Position numbers and translations under genes: made by a program. 6,369 nt of DNA. Source: Bacteroidota bacterium (lineage in GTDB: Bacteria > Bacteroidota > Bacteroidia > Chitinophagales > Chitinophagaceae). Shown piece by piece: positions 1 to 5,245 of this stretch (positions within the stretch are counted from its first letter, which is position 1; every line of letters starts with the position of its first letter). The DNA is taken from NCBI GenBank assembly GCA_023391895.1, contig JAEWAC010000065.1, forward strand, positions 1 through 6,369. Reading direction: 5' to 3'. The notes beneath the pieces were generated by a model, which searched no databases, had not been told where the DNA came from, and saw only the letters and a program-made list of their open reading frames with translations.

Positions 1-300
1 TCTATAGCCCGTTTTCCAGGTGGCAACCAGTATCAGCGGGTAGGCAATAGCCGTCAGCAGGCACAGCAGTTGCGACAAACCATCCAGCGCCACGGTAAAC
101 GTGCTGCCCACACTTCCCATCCAGGGAGCGGAAAAGCGCAGGCTGTCCGGTGAGTTTGCCACCGTGAGCCCGGCAATGGTAACCGCCAGGGTAACAATAG
201 ATACCAGCAAGGCCCAGCTTCGTGCTGCTTTATCATCCTTCAGGGCAAACGATACCAAACCGCCGATCAAAGGAATCAATATCAATAACAAAACGATCAT
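1..300 (-). CDS. nuoM: NADH-quinone oxidoreductase subunit M (NuoM), N-terminal 100 residues, cut by window edge
   Basis: NuoM is one of the three antiporter-like proton-pumping subunits in the membrane arm of complex I. The window holds the first 100 codons; the gene runs off the low-coordinate edge in frame. The protein opens with a hydrophobic helix (MIVLLLILIPLIGGLVSFAL), a short charged turn (KDDKAARSW) and a second helix at about residues 29-46. A stretch around residues 71-93 (DGLSQLLCLLTAIAYPLI) matches the conserved NuoM/NuoL pattern after the first periplasmic loop. ATG at 300 is chosen because it gives the normal family N-terminus. An in-frame TTG at 327, nine codons earlier, is an alternative, with an AAGAGG upstream of it. 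The frame is closed above that by a stop at about 352-350. It lies 63 nt after the nuoL stop. Identity is supported by position directly after nuoL as well as by sequence. Confidence 0.93.
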   Translation of the reverse strand, partial: MIVLLLILIPLIGGLVSFALKDDKAARSWALLVSIVTLAVTIAGLTVANSPDSLRFSAPWMGSVGSTFTVALDGLSQLLCLLTAIAYPLILVATWKTGYR

Positions 301-336
301 AATCAATTCAAAAAGGGTAAAAGCCAAAATGTAAAA
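301..336 (-). repeat. nuoM leader, copy 1 of a repeat shared with the nuoH leader
   Basis: Read on the plus strand, 303-313 (tcaattcaaaa) and 319-336 (aaaagccaaaatgtaaaa) match 4968-4978 and 4982-4999 upstream of nuoH. The first block is identical and starts at the same distance from the ATG in both genes. The second has 17 of 18 identical positions. Only the 3-5 nt between the blocks differ, with a 2-nt length change. In transcript sense it reads as a T-rich phrase, TTTTACATTTTGGCTTTT, then TTTTGAATTGA, then the start codon. The function is unknown; it may be a translation-initiation leader or a copy of a dispersed repeat. Confidence 0.75.
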
Positions 337-355
337 AGGAGCCTCTTCTTACATT
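328..355 (-). promoter_or_regulatory. Hairpin in the nuoL-nuoM gap
   Basis: In the transcribed sense the arms AATGTAAGAAG (355-345) and CTTTTTACATT (338-328) can form an 11-bp stem with a 6-nt loop. The single non-Watson-Crick position is a G-U pair in the minus-strand RNA but would be A-C in the opposite strand, so the structure suits the operon transcript. It is not followed by a clean U-tract, so I do not call it a terminator. It overlaps the shared leader repeat and would partly fold it and the alternative TTG start. A role in translation or mRNA stability is inference. Confidence 0.5.
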
Positions 356-363
356 CTTCATTT

Positions 364-2238
364 TTATTTTCTCAGAAAAAATTGCAATACAAAAAAGGCC
401 AGCATGCTGATCACCATCAGCAACACGTAGCTGCCTACCTGCCCGCTTTGCAGCCAGCGCATCTGGCGGCTGCCGTAGTTCACCAGGCGCCCTACTCCGT
501 TTACAATGGCATCAATACCGCTTCTTTCAAAATACCTATTGGCCACCAGGCCCAGTTTGTTCACGGGTTTTACAATCACACTGTCGTACAGCTCATCTAC
601 ATACCACTTGTTCTCCAGCAGTTTACCAAAGGCACCAGGCTGTTCTTCTTTATACGTTCTGTAACGCAACCAGGCGATCAGGATAGCGGTTACCGCAATG
701 GCCGTTGTAATGCCAATCAGGATCCATTCAGTGGAATGCTCAATGTGCAGTTCCTCGGCCAGCGGAATGACCGGGGCCAGGTAGGCCGTCAGCTTTTCGC
801 CACCCTGCATAAACAGTTCCGGCACACCCACAAAGCCACCTATAATGGAAAGGATAGCCAGTACGATCAGCGGAATGGTCATAGCGGCCGGGCTTTCGTG
901 CACATGGGCCCGCTGCTCTTCCGTGCCTCTGAAACCGCCGTTGAACGTAATGAACAACAAACGGAACATATAAAAGGCCGTTAATCCGGCTGTCAGCAAG
1001 CCTACTACGTATAAAAACTTGTCGTGCAAAAAGGCATTCAGCAAAATGGCGTCTTTGGAAAAGAAACCCGACAGCGGCGGAATACCGGCAATCGCCAAAC
1101 AACCAATCAAAAAGGTACCGTAGGTTATGGGCAGCTTTTTTCTTAACCCACCCATAAAGCGGATGTCCTGCTGACCGCTCATGGCATGGATCACCGAACC
1201 GGAACCCAGGAACAAAAGCGCCTTGAAAAAGGCATGCGTCATCACATGGAAAACCGCCGCCACATAGGCACCGGTGCCCAGGGCCAGGAACATATAACCC
1301 AACTGGCTTACGGTAGAGTAGGCCAGCACTTTTTTAATATCATTTTGCCTGATCGCAATGGTAGCCGCCAGCAAAGCGGTAGCCGCACCAATAATGGCAA
1401 TCACCGTATTGGTCACATCGGCCACGGCAAACAAGGCGTTGCTGCGGGCAATCATGTAAATACCGGCCGTAACCATGGTTGCAGCATGGATGAGGGCTGA
1501 AACCGGTGTGGGACCGGCCATGGCATCGGGCAGCCAGGTGTACAGCGGAATCTGGGCACTTTTACCGGTAGCCCCTAAAAACAGCAATAAGGTAATGGCG
1601 GTAATATCTACAGTGGATAACTGGCCTATATTGGCAAATACATCGGTATAGTTTACGGTACCCAGTTTGGCTATAATCCAGAACACGGCCAGCAGAAAGC
1701 CCAGGTCACCGATCCGGTTCATCACAAAAGCTTTTTTGGCAGCTCTTGTATAGTCCACATTTTTAAACCAGTAGCCAATAAGCAGATAAGAACACAAACC
1801 CACGCCTTCCCAGCCAATGAACATGATGACAAAGTTGGCGCCCATGACCAGCAGTAGCATGGAAAAAACAAACAGGTTGAGGTAGGCAAAATAGCGGGCA
1901 AAATGCTCTCTTCTTTCTTCATGCATGTAAGCCGTGGAGTACACATGTATTAAAAAGCCTACGCCGGTAATGATCAGCAGGAACAAAGTGGTTAACTGAT
2001 CTACCTGGAATGCAAAAGGGATTTTTAAAGAACCGGCACTGATAAAGGTAAAATATTCAATGGGAGCGGCCGGGTAATCCTTGTTCAAAAAAATCATCAG
2101 GCTGATGATAAAGGAAGCCAGTACAGACCCGCTGCCTATAGCACCCGTTATGCCTTTTGATAAATAATTACGGCCCAGGCCATTGATCAAAAACCCAACA
2201 AACGGAAGCAAGGGAATTAAGTAAACAAATTGGCTCAT
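364..2238 (-). CDS. nuoL: NADH-quinone oxidoreductase subunit L (NuoL)
   Basis: This is the distal antiporter-like subunit of the complex I membrane arm, which couples quinone reduction to proton translocation. The start at ATG 2238 gives 624 residues (MSQFVYLIPLLPF), close to the E. coli length of 613. The in-frame ATG at 2286 would add 16 non-conserved residues encoded by an intergenic inverted repeat, so it is rejected. Key residues are visible: E144 in IGWEGVGLCSYLL, D178 in NRIGDLG, K226 in GATGKSAQIPLYTWLPDAMAGPTP, H251 in ALIHAATMVTAG, H331/H335 and K339 in HVMTHAFFKALLFL, and K395-D396 in GFFSKDAI. These correspond to the proton-channel residues of the family. Residues after about 535 fit the long lateral helix, ending in a final anchoring membrane helix (about 605-622) and a charged LRK tail. 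It lies 77 nt after nuoK and 63 nt before nuoM. No frameshift or missing motif was seen. Confidence 0.98.
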   Translation of the reverse strand: MSQFVYLIPLLPFVGFLINGLGRNYLSKGITGAIGSGSVLASFIISLMIFLNKDYPAAPIEYFTFISAGSLKIPFAFQVDQLTTLFLLIITGVGFLIHVYSTAYMHEERREHFARYFAYLNLFVFSMLLLVMGANFVIMFIGWEGVGLCSYLLIGYWFKNVDYTRAAKKAFVMNRIGDLGFLLAVFWIIAKLGTVNYTDVFANIGQLSTVDITAITLLLFLGATGKSAQIPLYTWLPDAMAGPTPVSALIHAATMVTAGIYMIARSNALFAVADVTNTVIAIIGAATALLAATIAIRQNDIKKVLAYSTVSQLGYMFLALGTGAYVAAVFHVMTHAFFKALLFLGSGSVIHAMSGQQDIRFMGGLRKKLPITYGTFLIGCLAIAGIPPLSGFFSKDAILLNAFLHDKFLYVVGLLTAGLTAFYMFRLLFITFNGGFRGTEEQRAHVHESPAAMTIPLIVLAILSIIGGFVGVPELFMQGGEKLTAYLAPVIPLAEELHIEHSTEWILIGITTAIAVTAILIAWLRYRTYKEEQPGAFGKLLENKWYVDELYDSVIVKPVNKLGLVANRYFERSGIDAIVNGVGRLVNYGSRQMRWLQSGQVGSYVLLMVISMLAFFVLQFFLRK

Positions 2239-2251
2239 AATCAAGCTTAAG

Positions 2252-2312
2252 GCTGAAGGCTTAAAGCGGAAGGCTGCGTATTGCATTGGGCCTTTAGCTT
2301 TAAGCCTTTAGC
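2252..2312. repeat. Long imperfect inverted repeat between nuoK and nuoL
   Basis: Two 23-nt arms, 2252-2274 and 2290-2312, are complementary at 20 of 23 positions around a 15-nt spacer. The core 12 nt (aaggcttaaagc at 2256-2267 against gctttaagcctt at 2297-2308) is perfect. The arms are also internally repetitive, built of GGCTT/AAGGC-type words: in transcript sense GCTAAAGGC occurs twice in the first arm and GCCTT several times in and after the second. It fills most of the 77-nt gap and begins 3 nt after the nuoK stop. No U-tract follows on the coding transcript, so it looks like a dispersed palindromic repeat or an mRNA-stabilising hairpin rather than a terminator. The in-frame upstream ATG of the nuoL frame (2286) lies in the loop. 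Confidence 0.75.
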
Positions 2313-2315
2313 ATA

Positions 2316-2645
2316 TTAATGTTTTAACCGGTTCAAAAAATTTACGTCAATCGAATGCGTATTGCGGAACATCATTACGATAATGGCCAGGCCCACACTT
2401 ACCTCTGCAGCGGCTACCACCATGATAAAAAACACAAACAACTGTCCATCGGTACCGGCTGCTGCATTGCTGGCCGCGCCGGCCAGGTGGTGCATTTTGG
2501 AAAAAGCCACCAGCAACAGGTTTACGGAATTCAGCATCAGCTCAATACACATAAATATGATAATGGCGTTACGACGGGTTAAAACCCCTATAATACCAAT
2601 GGTAAATAAGGCAATGGACAGAATGATATAATAATTAATCGGCAT
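2316..2645 (-). CDS. nuoK: NADH-quinone oxidoreductase subunit K (NuoK)
   Basis: This is a small three-helix membrane subunit of complex I, homologous to MrpC, that contributes part of a proton channel between NuoJ/NuoA and NuoN. It has 109 residues. Helix 1 is about residues 5-21, helix 2 about 27-48 with the conserved glutamate E35 in CIELMLNSVNLL, and helix 3 about 70-93 with E81 in FFIMVVAAAEVSVGLAI. E35 and E81 align with the two essential glutamates of E. coli NuoK (36 and 72). The spacing between them is about ten residues longer because the loop after helix 2 (KMHHLAGAASNAAAGTDGQ) is extended and Ala/Gly-rich. The start at ATG 2645 gives the expected MPINYYIILS N-terminus. It follows nuoJ by 121 nt, a gap with two small hairpins, and precedes nuoL by 77 nt. 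Confidence 0.98.
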   Translation of the reverse strand: MPINYYIILSIALFTIGIIGVLTRRNAIIIFMCIELMLNSVNLLLVAFSKMHHLAGAASNAAAGTDGQLFVFFIMVVAAAEVSVGLAIIVMMFRNTHSIDVNFLNRLKH

Positions 2646-2654
2646 AATACACCC

Positions 2655-2668
2655 ATCCCCGAGGGGAT
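2655..2668 (-). promoter_or_regulatory. Small GC-rich hairpin just upstream of the nuoK start
   Basis: The sequence atcccc-ga-ggggat is a near-perfect palindrome; physically it would form a 5-bp stem with a 4-nt loop. It ends 9 nt before the nuoK ATG, where a ribosome binding site would normally be, and no Shine-Dalgarno sequence is seen. It could limit or shape translation initiation of nuoK. The stem is short and could be chance. Confidence 0.35.
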
Positions 2669-2740
2669 TATTTTGTCGTTTCTGTTATTTAAAAGAAGCT
2701 TTGTTTCAACTTACGGTCCTGTTTTAAAGTGATTCTTCTG

Positions 2741-2760
2741 CCTGCTTTTCCAACAGCAGG
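2741..2760 (-). other. Short hairpin after the nuoJ stop codon
   Basis: Arms cctgct (2741-2746) and agcagg (2755-2760) form a 6-bp stem with an 8-nt loop, 6 nt downstream of the nuoJ stop in the transcript. There is no U-tract behind it, so it is not a convincing terminator. It could act as a 3' stability or processing structure. The remaining roughly 70 nt of the gap (about 2669-2740) shows no other structure that I can support. Confidence 0.35.
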
Positions 2761-2766
2761 AGGCGA

Positions 2767-3261
2767 TCAGTCTTTTTTACCTATTACCACCGCGCCTACC
2801 ATGGCACTTAAAAACAGTATACTGCTGATTTCAAAAGGCACCACATAATCGGTAAACAACACCTTGCCCAGGTTTTGAATCAAGCCTATATCACCCGTAC
2901 CCAGCTGGGCCATACCGGTTTCGGCCTCACGCAGGGCTGCCACCAGCACCAGCAGCAGGCAGCCGCCGGAAACGGCACCAACCAGTTTCAGCCATTTATT
3001 TTTTTGCGGTTCGGTATCCTTGTTCAGGTTCATTAACATGATCACAAACAGGAACAACACCATAATAGCGCCGGCATAAACAATGATGTTTACAATAGCC
3101 AGGAACTGGGCGTTGAGCAAAATGTAATGACCGGAAATGGTAAAAAAGGTCAGAATGAGCCAAAGCACACTGTAAACCGGGTTCTTACTGGTTATCACCA
3201 TCACAGCACTGAAGAGCGCTATTACGGAAAGAAGCCAAAAAAGTATTTGTGTAATATTCAT
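2767..3261 (-). CDS. nuoJ: NADH-quinone oxidoreductase subunit J (NuoJ)
   Basis: This complex I membrane subunit has a third helix at the hinge between the quinone site and the proton channels. It has 164 residues, against 184 in E. coli; the difference is the absent hydrophilic C-terminal tail. Five hydrophobic segments are visible, at about residues 4-22, 29-48, 54-77, 92-110 and 143-161. The signature NIIVYAGAIMVLFLFVIMLMNL (residues 58-79) is the conserved helix 3 with its glycine-containing bulge, and VPFEISSILFLSAMVGAVVIGKKD is the conserved C-terminal helix. The residue aligned with E. coli E55 is asparagine (N58). The start at ATG 3261 is only 15 nt after the nuoI stop, the tightest junction in the window, so nuoI and nuoJ are almost certainly co-transcribed. 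No Shine-Dalgarno sequence is seen in that 15 nt. Confidence 0.97.
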   Translation of the reverse strand: MNITQILFWLLSVIALFSAVMVITSKNPVYSVLWLILTFFTISGHYILLNAQFLAIVNIIVYAGAIMVLFLFVIMLMNLNKDTEPQKNKWLKLVGAVSGGCLLLVLVAALREAETGMAQLGTGDIGLIQNLGKVLFTDYVVPFEISSILFLSAMVGAVVIGKKD

Positions 3262-3276
3262 GCTGCAGTCGGTCGG

Positions 3277-3825
3277 TTATTTTTTCCCTTTATCTATCGC
3301 GCCTTTTGCTTTAGCGTACTCCTCAGGTTGGGTTTTAGGGTCTGGTATCAATAAATCCTTTTTGCCATAGATAAAACCTTTACGGGCATAGTTGGACGGC
3401 GCAAAGGTTTGCGTCAGGTAAATGGCATCTTTCGGGCAGGCTTCTTCGCACAGGCCGCAGAAAATACAGCGCAGCATGTTGATCTCGTACTTGGCTGCAT
3501 ATTTTTCTTCGCGGTACAGGTGCTCCTCACCGGGCTGGCGCTCAGCCGCTTCCATGGTAATGGCTTCTGCCGGGCAGGCTACGGCACACAAGCCGCAGGC
3601 GGTGCAGCGTTCGCGGCCTTCCTCGTCCCTGTTTAAAATATGTAAACCCCGAAATACCGCTGAAAAAGGTCTTTGCTCTTCAGGATAATTGATCGTTGGC
3701 TTCTTCTTGAACAAATGGCTGAACGTAATACCCATGCCTTTGAATACCGCCGGCAGGTACATTTTCTCCAATAGGGTCATTGGCTTGCGTTCAACCTGTT
3801 TTCCTCTGTTTGTTAATGATTGCAT
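3277..3825 (-). CDS. nuoI: NADH-quinone oxidoreductase subunit I (NuoI), 2x[4Fe-4S] ferredoxin-like
   Basis: NuoI carries clusters N6a and N6b, which pass electrons from NuoG towards cluster N2 in NuoB and the quinone site. It has 182 residues. Two classic ferredoxin motifs are present: C74-x2-C77-x2-C80-x3-C84-P (CTACGLCAVACP) and C120-x2-C123-x2-C126-x3-C130-P (CIFCGLCEEACP), crossed over in the usual eight-iron manner. The N-terminal region (residues 19-45, LEKMYLPAVFKGMGITFSHLFKKKP) is the amphipathic stretch that docks on the membrane arm. The C-terminus (FIYGKKDLLIPDP and beyond) is a Lys-rich tail. ATG 3825 is preferred over the internal ATG at 3780 because the MQSLTNR N-terminus resembles Bacteroidota NuoI as I remember them. 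It starts 52 nt downstream of a strong terminator-like hairpin. No promoter matching the Bacteroidota -7 consensus (TAnnTTTG) was found in those 52 nt. Confidence 0.98.
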   Translation of the reverse strand: MQSLTNRGKQVERKPMTLLEKMYLPAVFKGMGITFSHLFKKKPTINYPEEQRPFSAVFRGLHILNRDEEGRERCTACGLCAVACPAEAITMEAAERQPGEEHLYREEKYAAKYEINMLRCIFCGLCEEACPKDAIYLTQTFAPSNYARKGFIYGKKDLLIPDPKTQPEEYAKAKGAIDKGKK

Positions 3826-3872
3826 CTTAAAAAAGCTTTTAGCGTTTGCTATAAGCCGTTGGTTTATATTTT

Positions 3873-3908
3873 AAAAAGCAGCCGCAAAATTAAACCTTTT
3901 GCGGCTGC
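3873..3908 (-). terminator. Candidate intrinsic terminator between nuoH and nuoI
   Basis: In transcript sense, 10 nt after the nuoH stop, GCAGCCGCAAAA (3908-3897) pairs perfectly with TTTTGCGGCTGC (3889-3878) around a 7-nt loop, giving a 12-bp GC-rich stem. It is followed at once by five Ts (3877-3873) and further A/T. Position, stem and T-tract all fit a Rho-independent terminator. It sits inside the nuo operon, so it would be expected to reduce expression of nuoI-N relative to nuoG-H, or to act as an mRNA 3'-end or processing site. The A-tract at the foot of the T side also allows weak terminator function only on this strand. Confidence 0.7.
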
Positions 3909-3918
3909 CATTGCATTT

Positions 3919-4965
3919 TTACTTGTTCAATAATAAAATAACTACAGCGGTAATGACCATATTGACCAAAGCCAGCGGGATCAATACCCTCCAGCCCAGG
4001 TTCATCAGCTGGTCAAAACGGAAGCGAGGCAGGGTCCAGCGAATCCACATAAAGATGAAGATAAAGAAGCAGGCCTTGGCCATCAGTACCGCAAAGCCTG
4101 CCAGGCCCACCCACCAGTGGCCACCCCAGGCAGCTTCGTTGACAAAAGGAATATCGTAGCCGCCAAAGAAAAGCGTTGCCATGAGCACGCCGCTGATGAA
4201 CATGTTGATGTACTCGGCAAACAGGTAAAAGCCCAGCTTCATGGAAGAATACTCCTGGTGATAACCAAAGTTCAGCTCGTTTTCTGCCTCGGGCAGGTCA
4301 AAGGGCGTACGGTTACACTCCGCCAGCGCACAAATAAAAAAGATCAAAAAACCCAATGGCTGGTAAAGAATGTTCCAACCCTCCTGCATCTGCTGCTCTA
4401 CAATCACACTCATGCGCAACGAACCGGCAATCATCAGCACCGCAATAAGCGAAAGGCCCATGGCCAGCTCGTAGGAAATCATCTGCGAAGCGCCCCGGAT
4501 ACCGGACAGTAGGGAAAATTTGTTGTTGGAGGCCCAGCTTCCGATCATAATGCCGTACACGCCCAGGCTCACCACGCCAAAAACATACAAAACACCAATA
4601 TTGATATCGGCAATTTGCAGCGGCACCTGGCGGCCCGCTATTTCAATAGTGCTGCCCCAGGGAATCACCGCACTGGTGAGCAGCGCCGTGATCATGGCCA
4701 GCATGGGTCCCAGAATAAACAGGAACTTGGAGGAAGCCAGCGGGATGATCTCTTCTTTCATGAACAGCTTCAAGCCATCGGCCATGGGCTGCAACAAACC
4801 AAACGGGCCGGCCCGGTTCGGACCGCGACGGTCCTGCAAAAAGGCCGCTACCTTACGCTCGGCATATGTGCTGTACATGGCCACTACCATGGATAAGGAA
4901 ATAATGGCGAGTATCAAAATCGTTTTTTCCAGTACGATCCACCAGTCAAATTGTAATAAATACAT
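3919..4965 (-). CDS. nuoH: NADH-quinone oxidoreductase subunit H (NuoH)
   Basis: NuoH is the membrane subunit that forms most of the quinone-binding chamber and the first proton pathway (E-channel) of complex I. With ATG 4965 it has 348 residues (MYLLQFDWWIVLEK). A TTG at 4983, six codons earlier in the same frame, would read through the repeated leader sequence and is less likely. Conserved blocks, in this numbering, are AERKVAAFLQDRRGPNRAGP from 35 (E36 as in other NuoH), LQPMADGLKLFMKE near 58-71, RGASQMISYELAMG near 157-170, and AECNRTPFDLPEAENEL near 215-231, followed by the GYHQEYSSMKLGFYLFAEYINM block. These carry the acidic residues facing the quinone cavity. Eight hydrophobic helices are plausible, with the charged loop IRWTLPRFRFDQLMNLGWR near 308-326 before the last helix. 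It follows nuoG by 280 nt of repeat-rich DNA and is followed by a terminator-like hairpin. No defects were seen. Confidence 0.97.
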   Translation of the reverse strand: MYLLQFDWWIVLEKTILILAIISLSMVVAMYSTYAERKVAAFLQDRRGPNRAGPFGLLQPMADGLKLFMKEEIIPLASSKFLFILGPMLAMITALLTSAVIPWGSTIEIAGRQVPLQIADINIGVLYVFGVVSLGVYGIMIGSWASNNKFSLLSGIRGASQMISYELAMGLSLIAVLMIAGSLRMSVIVEQQMQEGWNILYQPLGFLIFFICALAECNRTPFDLPEAENELNFGYHQEYSSMKLGFYLFAEYINMFISGVLMATLFFGGYDIPFVNEAAWGGHWWVGLAGFAVLMAKACFFIFIFMWIRWTLPRFRFDQLMNLGWRVLIPLALVNMVITAVVILLLNK

Positions 4966-5022
4966 GGTCAATTCAAAATTCAAAAGTCAAAATGTAAAAT
5001 GGCTTTGCAGCTTTTGACCTTT
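4966..5022 (-). repeat. nuoH leader, copy 2 of the shared repeat, with an overlapping stem
   Basis: Positions 4968-4978 and 4982-4999 repeat the nuoM leader (303-313 and 319-336), as described there. In transcript sense the nuoH copy has a phrase structure of TTTTGA words (ACATTTTGACTTTTGAATTTTGAATTGACC) directly before the ATG. Arms 4982-4992 and 5012-5022 are complementary at 10 of 11 positions, with the odd position a possible G-U pair in the transcript, giving an A/U-rich stem with a 19-nt loop. A competing 6-bp pairing, GGTCAA with TTGACC, would close right beside the ATG. A regulatory role is speculative. Confidence 0.65.
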
Positions 5023-5245
5023 TACTTTTTTTATTTTTATTGTTATCAGCTTTTTTCCGCTCCTCTGCTTCGTTGCTTCGCTCCCTCCGGCGTTTGGCGC
5101 TTTGATCAACTTCTTCAAAAACCCATGGGTAGTTGACAGATGATAGTTGACAGTAAGAAAATCTTTCAAAACCCCATATCCTCTCCCCATCTGCAAAATC
5201 CTTTTCAAATCTGCGCAACCTGTGATTCAAAAACCCATACACCGG
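5023..5245. repeat. Repeat mosaic in the nuoG-nuoH gap, no gene
   Basis: No credible gene lies here. Visible elements are: a tandem 8-mer (tgcttcgt/tgcttcgc, 5066-5081) inside a purine-rich block on the minus strand (about 5050-5090); a 10-bp palindrome acccatgggt (5121-5130); a direct repeat of tagttgacag (5130-5139 and 5144-5153); and three copies of ttcaaaaacccat, exact at 5114-5126 and 5226-5238 and with one substitution at 5165-5177. Such word-like repeats resemble dispersed intergenic repeats of Chitinophagaceae-type genomes as I remember them. No terminator or consensus promoter was recognised. Confidence 0.6.

Noticed and set aside
382..984. 200-codon open frame on the plus strand opposite nuoL
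   Set aside because: It is rich in His/Gln as expected from the complement of a hydrophobic membrane protein gene. It has no recognisable motifs.
2239..2286. Earlier nuoL start (ATG 2286)
   Set aside because: The added 16 residues come from the intergenic inverted repeat and are not like NuoL N-termini; ATG 2238 gives the normal protein.
3845..3872. Bacteroidota-like promoter on the plus strand (TTTG, then TATATTTT)
   Set aside because: The 16-nt spacing is shorter than usual, the -7 word is imperfect and there is no plus-strand gene downstream.
4973..5242. 89-codon GTG-started frame on the minus strand between nuoG and nuoH (and a 73-codon one overlapping it)
   Set aside because: Both translate the repeat words and A-rich tract of the gap into a Lys/Arg/Glu-rich chain with no family resemblance, and the 89-codon one runs into the nuoH start. 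Two different frames being open suggests low stop density, not a gene.
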